64,000 nucleotides of DNA from Castanea sativa (GCF_040712315.1 NC_134014.1:35701634-35765633); one strand, 5' to 3'. Shown: positions 23,178 to 35,070, counted from the stretch's first letter. Numbers and translations: made by a program. Notes: generated by a model not told the origin, from the sequence alone.

Positions 23178-23221
23178 CAAAACCCTATTTTTCTCCTCGG
23201 ATGATGAAAAATAGAGTTTTG
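23178..23221. repeat. Hairpin next to the polypurine tract
   Basis: Arms 23178-23193 and 23206-23221 (CAAAACCCTATTTTTC / GAAAAATAGAGTTTTG) pair over 16 positions with one mismatch. The 12-nt loop is TCCTCGGATGAT and includes the TCCTCGG core found in the array and the LTR. It ends 9 bp before the 3' LTR. Confidence 0.85.
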
Positions 23222-23230
23222 AGGGGCTAT

Positions 23231-23925
23231 TGTGGGGGGTAAAAGGACCCAAGTGGGCATATGGGTCTTTGGACTGTAGCATGGAGGGCCGACCTACTCC
23301 AGAATTAAACTCTACAAATTGGCCCATACGCCGAGGATCCGAGGGTACAGCCGAGAACGAGCTTCTCCGCGGACAAATCCAAGAGAACTCAAAACTTCAT
23401 TATGAAGGTCAAGGTATAACTCTGGAAAGACTAATGGTTAAAAGGGGATACCCTGAACCTTCTAGATGTACCAGTGTTAGAGAAAATATCAAGTGCAAAG
23501 GCTGCCACCTCCGCATTAAAGGCTCTGCATCTACCTCCCTGGCCACATTAATGGGGAAGTGACCCCTGAACAGTAGGGCTGAAACTTCTAGTCACTGTCC
23601 AAAAAGCATCAGGGAAGGAAGTATTTAAGGGGGGTGAAGGCGAAAGAGAGGGAGGAGGTCGGTAATTAAGAAAGAAATTAAGAATTGTAACCTTTAAAGA
23701 AAGAAAGAGAAATAACACAGAAGTAGTCCTCGGCTCACGTCCGAGGAGGTCTATTTGCAATTATCGTTTATTATTTACAAGTGTTTGTAACTTTTAGTCT
23801 GTCATCAAGTTCTCAGTACTTCTAACCTAGGTTTCAAGCCCACACTCTACAAATTTCATTATTTAAGGCTCATTAGGCCTGAGCCCGTAGTTGTTTTTGG
23901 GTCCAGGTGCAATTGTGCACTTACA
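23231..23925 (+). repeat. 3' LTR of the Tat element
   Basis: TGTGGGGGG to CACTTACA, 695 bp, preceded by the purine tract GAGGGGCTAT. By eye it differs from the 5' LTR by one inserted G and eight substitutions, all transitions. Confidence 0.95.
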
Positions 23926-23930
23926 CTTTT

Positions 23931-24483
23931 AATCTAAACTATTGAAAATGTATTGTACTGGATCTCAATCCTATTTGTATAGTATTTATCAAGAAATTTC
24001 TAAAAGAAATATTTATTAAAAAATATAGTTTTTAGTCTTCTCCATTAAAAAGAGCAATTAAGAGTAGATTTAAGGGGTTTATCACTTGCTCCGCGACATT
24101 AACTGTCTAAATGTAGTTTTAGTGTTGGCGTATGAGTATATTCCCTTATCTCATTTCTTTTCTCTATATATGTGTGTTTCTCAACAAAAAAAAAGATTCG
24201 ATAATAAAAAAAAGATTCGATAATGTCAAAAAGGTATTAGCTTTTTTGACCAAACAAGCACTTATTATATTAGATGAAACATTCAACATAAGATTATTAT
24301 TGATAAAAATTTAAAATACACTAACCTTTATAATTCTTTTTAATAATTATCTTGTATTAATTAGAATTGATAAAAAAATTTATTGTCGAATAAGAGATTT
24401 CGCCTACACCAAACTAATTGGTTTTTTGGTGTAATAATAATAATAATTATTAAGAACAGATGCATTGAAACTATCTATAAAAA
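23931..24483. repeat. Duplicated segment, copy A part 5 (after the Tat element)
   Basis: Homologous to about 34633-35070 of copy B (AATCTAAACTATTGAAAATG, ATAAGAGATTTCGCC, GATGCATTGAAACTATCTAT). At about 24079-24215 it carries an extra piece (GTTTTAGTGTTGGCGTATGAGT) matching one arm of the foldback element in ALDH3F1 intron 2. Confidence 0.78.
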
Positions 24484-25079
24484 AAATCAGCTCACCAAGG
24501 TGGGCATCATGCATTTACATTTATTAAGTTTGCTCAAAGAACGAATTCAACACATGGTCGCCATGTTTCACATCATCCTCCAACAACAAAACTTTGTTCC
24601 TCACTAACAAGGGTACCTTTCTCTTTGCCGTCGACATTGCTTAGCCAAGATTGGTGCAAACGAATCCCACAGTCGTGGGCAGCAAGCTGTCGCAAACATC
24701 CATTGTCATCACTGACAGAACAACCTTGCTCCTTCACAATGGATTTCCTCTTTTCTTCAGCGACAATGCTTTGTCCCATCTAAATCTCAACTATGTGGAT
24801 GGTGGGTGGCACCAAGCTCTTTAAATTCTTTTTTGTTGGAACTCTCTTGCTTCTCAACCATAAGGATCTCCACCATCTCAGCACCCTCCATGAGTTTCGA
24901 CGATATGGGTGGACAATTGAAGATGGGTGTTGCAAGATTTGATGAAGTTTGAGGTTAAAAAAAAAACAAAGGAGGAAGAATGAGAAACACATTTGAGATC
25001 AAAGAAAGAAGTTTAAATAGCTCTACTACAAGTCTTGAATCCTTGCTCCCAAAAGACACTTGAAGCAAATCTAAAGACA
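24484..25079. other. Unassigned sequence
   Basis: No recognised domain. Minus-strand ORFs at 24573-24779 and 24780-24992 are short, lie in different frames and resemble no family I know; they could be an old gene or element fragment. Nothing else is seen. Confidence 0.3.
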
Positions 25080-25382
25080 GGGTAGACACTCGATTTTGCA
25101 CCCATAATTTAATCTTGGGAGATGCCTAGAGTGACCATTCATATACCCAAAATTTAGAGTTGCATTACATGCATGAATTTATTCGTTGCATATCATAAAA
25201 TGATCTTGAGATTCTAACAATCACGATGGTATGTCTGATTCCCAAATCGGATCTTTAGATTGAAAAATATCACATGATCAAGTTTTCACAGTCTACATGC
25301 ATTTTGTTTGGGTGGAACCGACCACGCATAATTAATTTCAATTAATTCTGATTGGTTAAACAGTTAAAATTTGAAGGCTCGG

Positions 25383-26400
25383 ATTTGTGTAAATACACAA
25401 GAGCTTATTTAGACTACCAAATAAAAATTACAGCTAAAATGCTTTTACTTTAACTTAAACTAAGTGTGGAATAAGAATAAATAAGCGCAGACAACCGATA
25501 ACATTAGCCTAAGCCATATTCATCCATTATCAACAATAAAAGGAAAGTTTAAGAGTCGGGAAGAGAGATGCAAACATAAGATAACACTGAGACGTGTTAT
25601 TGAAGAGGAAACCGAAGAACTCGGCGAAAAACCTCTTCGCAACCTTCCAAGTCGAAATCAATCCACTAGAGAATAAAGTTGGGGTATATGAATAACAAAA
25701 GACCCTCCAAGCCTATTCTACCCCATGCACTTGAGTCCTCCAAGCTCCTGCTACCAACTGACTTCTCAAAACCGTGTCTTCTCTAGCTTTCTGAATCCTG
25801 CAGTTTAGCCCGATTGCATCCGCCAATGAATGGCTCCTTCCAATGCTTCCCAACAGCACCAAAATCTCACTTTACACTCAGAATGGGTGTGGTAAATGTT
25901 TGGGCCATCAACCTCTCAAGGATTTAGAGATGGAGAGGTAGAAATTGAGGAAAACCACAAGGAAATGTGTAGATGATTGTAGGTACATCAATCTCTAACT
26001 CTTAAGGGTTTTCTCTTTGAAAAGCACTCTTTAAAATTTGTGGGTAATGAGAGTATATATAGTATGGGTAAAGACTGGGTAAAGCAAATCACAACTTTTT
26101 GCCAAACAGAAAGTTTTGCAAGTACTTAGCGGGATGGCCTTACCCGTGAGACACTAGCGAAAACCTCCAGGCTAGCATGACTCTTTATCTTCCAATCATG
26201 TGCTCTATACGTGGCTCTTTCGCGGGAAAGCTTCTCGCGAGACACCTAGGAAATCCACTTGTTCATCCTTTTAAGCTTAAGTCTTCACACTCTCTCACAC
26301 TCATCCCTTACAATTAGAAACCTACATACATACAGGGAAATATGATTGAAGAAATTACAATCAAATTTGGCACGGAATTAAAGCCAACATAAAATAGTTG
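25383..26400 (-). mobile_element. Probable reverse-oriented LTR fragment inside the LTR relic
   Basis: Read on the minus strand, the right edge gives TGTTGGCTTTAATTCCGTG, a copia-like LTR start. Sequence character differs from both flanks, including several CG-rich words (TCTCGCGAGACACCTAGG). No coding region. The left boundary is a guess. Confidence 0.3.
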
Positions 26401-27328
26401 TAATTTACAACTTTACAAAATTAATTAAATAATTTTGTGATTGGTTGTTGGTTAGTGTAAAAAATAAGCCTGCTTGCATGGGAATAAAGTGAATAATCAG
26501 ATAACAAAGAATTTGTAGATAATCAAGTCTTTTTGGAATATTTATCTACAAGATTATCACATTAAAGACTTGAATATCAAGAAAAATGGATTAATTTTTA
26601 GAATATAGATTAAAACGAGTCTAGGTGCAATTTTCGGCTCAAGAATTCGCAAAATAGGAGTCCAAATCAGACCAAAACTCAAACGCGAGCGTGGCACTTA
26701 AGAGGGCCAATCGGCACTCTTGGAGTGCCAATCAGCACATGGTAAGTGCTGATTGGCCCAAAAGCTCAACCCGGCCCAAGGACCCCTTGATTGAGATAAA
26801 ACCTATCTTTTTCGAATTTTTAGAGATAAGGATGCATTCCAATTCGTATCTAATCTCATTCAGGTTATTTTTTAAGCATCCCAACCTCTATAAATAGAGG
26901 GGAAAATCAGAATTAAGGGCTCTTCTTTTTTGGCTTCTCTGCTCCCCTTACATTAAAGACGTTCTGGAGGCTTTTGCTTTAAGAACTTCTTTTTTGTAAG
27001 TAAAGTATTTTAAACCTCAAACAAGTGAACAAAATTCTTTGATTTCTAAAATATTCTTTCATTTGAAGAGCACGCTCATGCAAGAGGTATTTAGTTATTT
27101 CTTCTGTTTTTCTTTTCTTTTTCCATTCATTAGTATGTTGTTGTTCGTTGCATGAATGTGATTAGTATGTTTTATTATGCCTTGTTCTGAATACATAGTT
27201 GTCATGCTTAGATACTTTGTTGGAATTTTCTTTGACATGTTCTTTAATTGATTGATTGTTTTAATTCTTTTCTTTGATTTCAAAATATGCTAATAATCAT
27301 CAAAATTAAAAATAAAAATAAAAACTCA

Positions 27329-27620
27329 AAAACTAATCTGTATTTTCAATAAATACAGATCTGATTTTTTTTCGAATCTCAAAACTATTCTATTTTTTCT
27401 TTAGATATAGATTTTATTTTTTTTCTAAACTCAAAACTGATTTGTATTTTCATTAAATACAGATCTGATTTTTTCTGATCTCAATACTGATCTGTATTTT
27501 TATTAAATACAATCTGATTTTTTTTCTAAACTCAAAACTGATATGTATTTTCATTAAATATAGATCTAATTTTTTCTGATCTCAAAATAGATGTATATTC
27601 ATTAAATATAGATCTAAAAA
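27329..27620. repeat. Imperfect tandem repeats of about 55-60 bp
   Basis: About five degenerate units of the type CTCAAAACTGATCTGTATTTTC followed by ATTAAATACAGATCTGATTTT. Each contains the inverted word CTGTATTT/AAATACAG, so single units can fold. Confidence 0.7.
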
Positions 27621-28510
27621 GTTTTCATTGTTATAAAATTGCAGATTTTGAAATTTCAAAGAAGGGATTAAGAGTTAGATTAAAGTCTTTCTTTTTAATA
27701 TGTGATGCATGCATAATAAGTTTTTCTCATGAATGTGAATCCTCTTTCAAAAGTCTTTTTTATCTACTTTCAAAAACAAATCTGATTTTTTTTACAAACC
27801 AAATCTCTTTTCTTCTTTTTTTAACTTTTAAAAGCAGATTTGATTTTTTTACAAATCAAATCTTTAAAAAAAAAAAACAAATCTAATTTTTCTTGATAAA
27901 ATCTTTCCTTTTTACCCTTTGCAAATTCAGATCTCATTTTTACAAATCAAGTCTTTTTTAAATTTTCAAAAACAAATCTGATTTTTCTTTAAAAAGATGA
28001 CATTATTCATAAGGCAAATTTATTTAAATTAATTTTTGTCAAGTGTTTGTCATGTGTATTATAACATATCATTCAACATCATACAAAAAGGGTATATAAT
28101 GTTCATTAGAGTCTAGAAGACCAAATTCTATCTGGGCAAAATGGGTGCCTAACACATTTCTATTCCGTAACCTAACCCCCGAGCTTAAAATTTTTGGGTA
28201 GGTAGATTAGTTTTTTGTCTTTTAATTTTGGTAGATTGTAACTAGGACCAAAGTTTTGTATTCTTTTGCATAGATTGTAACTAGGACCAAAGCCTTGTAA
28301 GGTTAATTTACCAAAATTGTACCTTTTTTTTTAATTCAATCAATGACATTTGAAGTATTTTGAACATGTAATTGTATTAATTTTTTTCTTATTTTTTTTG
28401 TATAAAAAATAAGTGGCAACTCCACACCACTACCCAAAAGAGAGGTGCTCTTACAAGCACACAAATCTCTTTTTGAGAGCACCCTTTCCAAAAGAAGCCC
28501 AGTCTCTCAT

Positions 28511-29139
28511 AGAGAGAGAGGAGAGCAAAGCAGTGTCAAATATATTGAGGCCAAAAAAAAAATGATAATGGCCAACGAAGAGACTAAAGTGGTGTGTGAT
28601 ATGTTGAGAGGAATAAGGCTACAACGATAAACTAAAAATCAAGTTTTTGGAAGAAAAGTGAAAGCCAAAATATAGGTTGCAAGGCAATTGACGTGGTGGC
28701 TTAAAGCCACATACCATCCAATTGAAAGAGATGCTAAAATCACCATGGTTGTCACCAAAGTCATCAACGAAAAATTCTAAGGTTACATGTGAGCATGAAA
28801 GTCAAGTCTTATGCCTTTTCTTGAGGTGCTTTGAATCATATTACACATAAGGTGCTACATGTATCCGCCGATTGATGTTCTTTAGTGGAACCAATAACCG
28901 TCAAGTGCCTATGTTTGTGACCACAAAATTTTTACAAGCGGGCTTCTTTGACTCGAAAGTTTTTGACAAGTGATCTTCATATGCCACGATATATCTAGGC
29001 TTTATCGACCTATATCTTCTCAACAAAAAAATGAAGCTTTTTGATGGACTAATTCCCAAACCTGCAAGATCTACAAGTAATGGAAAACATTAACTACTTA
29101 CACACATGCTACAAGCGTCATGCGTGCTCAGGGGGCTAA
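28511..29139 (+). mobile_element. Decayed internal region of an LTR element
   Basis: No domain can be named. It ends with the purine tract CAGGGGGCTAA (about 29129-29139) directly before TGTTGATACCC, so it is read as an internal region between LTR relics. Low resolution. Confidence 0.3.
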
Positions 29140-30590
29140 TGTTGATACCCATTTTCGTGACACATTCTCTATAAGCCCGACTCAGTCGAGCCCGACCTCA
29201 TTATGGGCCCAATTCATGTATTATATATATATTTTTTATTCTTTTGAGCATGGCCCAAGCCCATGCAACATATTAGGGAAATTGAGGGAGTGTGATTTAG
29301 AAGGTATGGATCGATTTCTTTCGGAATTTTTGCATGAGCCTAGCCCATGCATGCTACCAAGTGAGCAAGGGATACTGGTATCACCTCTGGCTAATGCATG
29401 AGATCTTGTACCCAAAATTTCCACCCTAAAAGAGTCTTATTCTCTGGATGACTGTGGCCCGACTTTTTTGCTCTACCATTTTCTACCTAAAACATAGCTA
29501 ACCCTAAAACTAAGCAATCTAGTCCATCATAGCCAACATTTGCAACTGCTAAGACCCTGCAATGACCAAAAGTAGCAACCATTTAGAGCAAATAACTTTA
29601 TTTCCCAAATCATATTAAAAGCATGTCAAACTCGTCCCTAAACAAAAACAACCCAAGCCAAGAACACCAAATTAGTGTCATGGGAGATAAAAGCCTCTCC
29701 TACTACCAAAAAAAAAAAAAACCAGTCATCAGCAACATCCCAAACTCAATATAAAACTCTCTCTTCAGCTTAAAAACCATCCAACTACGTTTTTCCCATA
29801 GAGCTGAAATTTTAGAGCAAAAACCCACTTAATCAAGAGACATTCTCACAATTCTAAAGTCAAGGGGCGGAAATATGAGTACAGGAGAACCTTCCCTCTC
29901 TTCCTCACAACCTCTCTCGATTTCCTCTCTTGATTTCCTCTTCTCGTTGACTGTGGGTCAAAGTTTTGGACCTGTGTATTTTTCTACATTTTCTTGTATT
30001 TCAATTATGAAATTTTTATTATCTTTTGTTAAAACGCCATTATTCTTTTGTTTATTATACACTTGGAATTTTGGGCTTGATTGTCCACAAATAAATATTT
30101 CTAAAGAACCCAAGGGGAAATTTGGGCTAATCTTGCATTTTTGGCCCTTGTCACAAAACTTCCTCAACAGGTATTTTTGTCTTTTAATTTTAAGTGATGG
30201 AGTCTAACCCAATCAGTGAGTTCCGAAGTCACGTGTGGTGCATGTACTTCCATGTTTAGTTAGACTTAGCAAAACAAACAACATATATATGGGAAACACT
30301 GGGATGGAGTTATAACTTTTGGGGGGCTGATCATGTGTTTTGATAGTTCATTAGGTTAAGTTTAATTGTGATGAAAGTTTAGGGTAGGAAAATATAAATT
30401 GCCAATTTTTTAAAATATAAGATTGGTGAATATAATTTTTTTACATCCATAAGTGAAAATCATTCTACCTTATTAACCACAAACAATACAATTTTAACCA
30501 TAATTTGTTATTATTTAGTATATATTTGTAAAAGTTGATCAATTATAGTTGCAGTATTTATTATATATAAAAACAAATTAATTAATCAAA
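29140..30590. repeat. Start of another LTR relic and unassigned sequence
   Basis: TGTTGATACCCATTTTCG after a purine tract is a Tat-type LTR start. The 3' end is not identified. ORFs at 29120-29424 and 29875-30207 show no domain and are not reported as genes. Confidence 0.35.
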
Positions 30591-30597
30591 TTGCTCA

Positions 30598-31739
30598 ATT
30601 GTGTACAAGTTTAAGTTTGTTCCACCAAAAAAAAAAAGAAAAAGAATCAAAATTGAACATATACTCTAATTTGGTAATGAGCTTGAACTCTTTTGCGTTT
30701 GAAATAAAATTAATTAACAAACAATCCTAAACTTTTAAAACTCGGCTCTGCTCATTTATAGCCCTACAGCATTACTCCATTGTCAAGCAACTCTTCAACG
30801 GAGAATAAAGATTAATTTTGGAATAGAAATCATAGGTAACCATCCATCACTCCAAAATTGAGATTTGACTTCCATATCCAACCCTCCTTTTCTTTTAGTT
30901 AGTACAATTCTTCGTCTTTCTTGGCTCTGAGATGCTAAGTTGCATTTACTCTCCAAGTTGGTTTGGTTGACTTAAATCTATCTATTAAACTGAGCTCGGC
31001 TCATTTATAGCCCTATGGCACTACTCCATTGTCAAGCAACTCTTCAATGGAGGATAAAAATTAATGTTGGATTAGAAATCATAGGCAACCATCCATCCGA
31101 TCCCTTGAGATTTGACTTCCATATCCAACCCTTCATTTAATTCCTCATCTTTCTTGGCTTGAGATGTTGAGTTGCATTCACACTCCAAGGTTTGGTTTGG
31201 TTGACTTGGTTCTATTTATTAAACTCAGCTTGGTTCATTTATAGCCCTATGGCACTACTCCATTGTCAAGCAACTCTTCAATGGAGGATAAAAATTAATG
31301 TTGGATTAGAAATCATAGGCAACCATCCATCCGATCCCTTGAGATTTGACTTCCATATCCAACCCTTCATTTAATTCCTCATCTTTCTTGGCTTGAGATG
31401 TTGAGTTGCATTCACACTCCAAGGTTTGGTTTGGTTGACTTGGTTCTATTTATTAAACTCAGCTTGGTTCATTTATAGCCCTACAACAATACTCCGTCAT
31501 CAAGCAACTCTTCAACGGAGGTTAAAATTTAATTTTGAATTTAAAATCATAGGCAATCACCCCCTACAAAATTGAGATTTGACTTCCATATCCAACGCTC
31601 CATTTCTTTTAATCAAAACAATTATTTGTCTTTCATGGCTTTGAGATGCAGAGTTTCATTTACTCTCTAAGGTTTGGTTTGGTTGACTTGGTTCTATTTT
31701 TTTTTTTTAATGTGGTTTTCTTGAAAAGTTTAGACTTTA
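30598..31739. repeat. Duplicated segment, copy B part 1, with four tandem units
   Basis: Homologous to 5850-6743. Units begin near 30750, 30999, 31232 and 31466, with spacings of about 249, 233 and 234 bp. The second and third units are almost identical over their full length, so one unit was duplicated recently in this copy only. Confidence 0.82.
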
Positions 31740-32344
31740 TGTGGCGTTTGGTACGAGGTAATGTTTTAGGATTCCCAAGAATGTTTAAGATTCCCATGTT
31801 TGATTGCAAATCACGCTAAGGAATCAGATATCAGGAGAATCTAGATTCCCCTCTCAGTAAGAATGTGGATTCCCTTTAAAACAAGTGGGAATCCAAATTC
31901 CCAAACTTAAAGGAAATTGTATTTTTTATAGATTGACAATTTTAACCCTTTTTTCATTATCATTTAATCAATTAAGATAAAATATAAAACAAATTATTAT
32001 GGATTAAACTCTTTTAAAATTATTATTAAGAATAATAGTATTTGAGAATTTAAATAGTTATTTTTATATTATACCTATCATTTTGAAATGTTATACTATA
32101 ATTTTAATGAATTTTTCATAATTAATTGTTTATATTTGGTTTTTCATTATTTATTTAGTGGAATTTTTTTTAAGGACGTGGTAGTTCACATTCAAATCTA
32201 ATGATAGAATAGGAAAAATAAATAATTCATTTAAGATTTCTGGGAATAAACTAAACATTATTATCTTACATTCCTAGGAATCTTAAAACATTTCCAATGA
32301 AACCAAACATAAGAATAGCTACATTCTTAGGAATGTGATTCCCA
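31740..32344. mobile_element. MITE-like insertion private to copy B
   Basis: Flanked by TTA on both sides (31737-31739 and 32345-32347). Copy A shows a single TTA (6741-6743) in the same context, GACTTTAGAGTG. Subterminal inverted similarity: left GTTTGGTACGAGGTAATGTTTTAGGATTCC versus, from the right, GTTTGGTTTC with AAATGTTTTAAGATTCC. A 3-bp TTA duplication fits PIF/Harbinger (Tourist) elements. No transposase. Confidence 0.65.
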
Positions 32345-35070
32345 TTAGAGTGATTTTTTTGCCATTGCTCAGCGTCCCGAATGGGAACTGCCAGTTCTTG
32401 GCCCAGTGATCCATTGGATGATTTTGGGGAGGAAATGATAGGTGGATAAATAGATTAAAAGAAAGAAAAAAAATATATTATTTTATTAAAATAGAGAAAA
32501 ATAGAAAATCAAAAGCAGATTTGAAAAGGTGCATAAGTAAAAAAATAATAGTAACAAGTGGGTTCCAATTAACTTAACTAGTAATATTTTTTATAATTAA
32601 ATAAGAGATATGTGATTCAATTTATACTTATGCAAGTGGATTAAAACTTTATTAAAACAATAACAATAATAATATATTTTTTTAAGAAGTTTTTCTATTT
32701 TAATTTGGGTAAGAGTAAAGGCACCGGTGGAAGGCTGTACCTCTCATTCCTCCTCTATAAAGCAATTCATTGTCAGTCGAAATTTGATTGGGCTACAGCC
32801 TTTAAATTAAATTTTCAAACCCATGTCTTTTATACAGGAAAGTCTGCCCCGGAGTTAAAGCAGCGGGCCCGATTTCTATTGCATCATACAGGCAGGAAGG
32901 AGTTAGAAATTAGAAATAGGGGCGGTTTTGATGCTAGTTATGTGCATTTGGGCTCCGACTTTGCTGCTTATCGGCTAAGCTACTCACTTATAACCTATTT
33001 AGTTGAGGAGTTTAAGTAATATTATTTGTAATTTTTTAAAATATGTGTGGATGAAAAAGTGTGTAAGATTGTTTAAAAACTGAAAATGTATGTTTTAAGT
33101 ACTCTACCAAATGGGTCTTAGTTGCTAGTTATTTAAAAATTTTAAAGAGTATGTTTATTTTTGGTAAAAATGGCTAAATGGACTTAATTTTTTTTAGTTT
33201 TACTATTGGTAATTTTGTTGTTGGACTAATTTTTTTTGGGCTTGTATATTTTGTTTTAGATTTAGTCTTTCAAATGAGGAAAATGCTAGAGTTAATTTTT
33301 TTTTTGTTTTACAAATTACTAATGTGATGAGTGGCTATTGATAAGTAAAAAAATAATGTAAGTAGTAAGCCCAAATACAAACCAATATGAACTTGCTACC
33401 TTAACAATTTGTAAAAATATTATAGAAAAATTTGTGACTATAACAATACTCTTAAAAGAATCAATAATATTAGACAAAAGTATAATTTTATAAAATAAAA
33501 TTACTAAAATTAGTAATCATATATATAATAATTTTTTTTTTAAAAAAAATTGGAGGGCCATTACCCCAAGTACAACCATGACACCGTCCATGCTATATGA
33601 ATATCCATCAAACAATTTATGCAGAGAAAATCTATAAATCTAGGACCATGAGTCCTAGATAACTCATTTTTTTAATTTTATTTTTTAAAATTTTTGCTGA
33701 AGTCCTAGATGGCTCAGTTAAGCCGCACTTGAATTAGGAGAGTGACTCACCATGCCGTGTACGCCTTGTCGAGCTAGGGTTAGAGTTAGGTATTGGCATT
33801 TATGTTGCCAACCAGTAAACCACTACAATCTGACAAAATCAATCAGATAGAAGAAAAATAAAGAAAGTGACATTTCTTTTTGAGGGAGAAGAAAGTGACA
33901 AATTAATTTGAGAGGAATGATATATTCACAATATTTTTACAATATATATTAAATAATAAAAAATTATTCACTATTATGAATAAATTAAAAAATAATTTAA
34001 GTGATAGATTTAAATTAAAATTAATAATAATTTAATATTTATAATTTTTTATAAAAATTTTATAAAAATATTATAAACACATCATCCCTGCTTCTTTTAA
34101 TTAGAGGCCAAGAAGCTTGAGGTTCAGGGTCAATAATCTCAAGCCTTACTCTTCGCTTAATAAATGCTCCTCAATTATATGTGTCTATCGGCCTACTCCT
34201 AATTAAATTCACGTTTGGTGAGGTGCAGACAAGAGACAAAGGAGTTAATAGGCAGGCAATAAATTTATCTAAATAATAAGATTTAGCGTGTTTGAAAATA
34301 TCATAATATTCTATTGTTTATTTGTATGTTCAGATTTATTTGACATCTACTTATTTTGTTGAAGTTGAAATTTTTTCCTAAAAATATTATAAATAAAGAT
34401 AAAAATTAGTTGAAATAGTACAGAAATTCATGAATAGTATCAAAAAGTGCAGTGAACTCATAAATAGTAGCAAAATTAAATTGAATAATAAAATAAGCTG
34501 GCTTTTTAATTTAGAGTTAAACGCACACTCAATCTCTCTCACAATATTTCAACTTTTTTTTTTTAACTATCAACTTTTTTTTAACTTTTTTGATCTAATG
34601 GTTAATATCAAAAATTAATTTTTTATCTTTTAATCTGAACTATTGAAAATGAATTGTATTGAATCTCAATTCTATTTGTATAGTATTTATTGAAAAAATT
34701 CTAAAAAGAATATTTATTAAAAGATATAGTTTTTAGTCTTCCCACTAAAAAGAGCAATTAAGGGTAGATTTAAGGTTCAATAATGTCAAGGTAATAGCTT
34801 TTTTTACCAAACAAACACTTATTATATTAGGTGAAACATTCAACATAGGATTATTATCGATGATGACTCTAAAAAAAAAGATTATTATTGATGAAAATTA
34901 AAAATACACTAACCTTTTTAATTTTTTAATAATTGTTTTGTATTAATTAGAAATGGTAAAAAGATTTATTGTCGAATAAGAGATTTCGCCACACCAAATT
35001 AATTGGATTTTTGGTGTAATAATAAATAACAATTATTAAGAGTAGATGCATTGAAACTATCTATAAAAAT
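32345..35070. repeat. Duplicated segment, copy B part 2
   Basis: Continuous counterpart of copy A parts 2-5, holding the unoccupied sites of the copy A insertions (about 32809, 33522 and 34626). It ends about 220 bp upstream of ALDH3F1. The ORF 32705-33019 has no domain and its counterpart in copy A is not open, so it is not called. Confidence 0.8.

Larger units (their letters stand above)
12562..23925 (+). mobile_element. Ty3/gypsy Tat-lineage LTR retrotransposon, full length but defective
   Basis: Complete insertion of 11,364 bp flanked by the 5-bp target duplication CTTTT (12557-12561 and 23926-23930). Copy B has the empty site at about 34626-34632. Order: 5' LTR, primer binding site, gag, protease, RT, RNase H, a second archaeal-like RNase H, integrase, a 151-bp tandem array, an antisense spliced gene, a hairpin, a purine tract and the 3' LTR. 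The dual RNase H plus an extra 3' antisense gene point to the Tat lineage. The LTRs differ at about 8 sites plus one 1-bp indel by eye, so the insertion is recent. However, pol is broken by six stops, one frameshift and an internal RT deletion, so this copy must be moved in trans if at all. Confidence 0.95.
25080..28510 (+). repeat. Second Ogre/Tat-type LTR relic with internal insertions
   Basis: It starts near GGTAGACACTCGATTTTGC (compare the usual TGTAGACAC start). A TATA box (TATAAATA at about 26889) is present. GGGTGCCTAACAC (about 28143) and GTGGCAACTCC (about 28413) match the first LTR relic at 305-2225. The end is placed loosely near the CAGTCTCTCATA at 28499. ORFs in it (26691-26897, 27095-27283, 28445-28630) are not credible. 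Confidence 0.45.

Noticed and set aside
24573..24992. Adjacent minus-strand ORFs considered as a small gene
   Set aside because: They are in different frames with a stop between them and no splice sites that join them convincingly; no family resemblance.
29875..30207. 110-aa hydrophobic ORF
   Set aside because: No recognised motif, no splice or promoter context, and it lies in a region of LTR relics.
32705..33019. 104-aa ORF that could be a small gene
   Set aside because: The homologous stretch of copy A (about 9500-9960) is not open and carries indels; no domain is visible.
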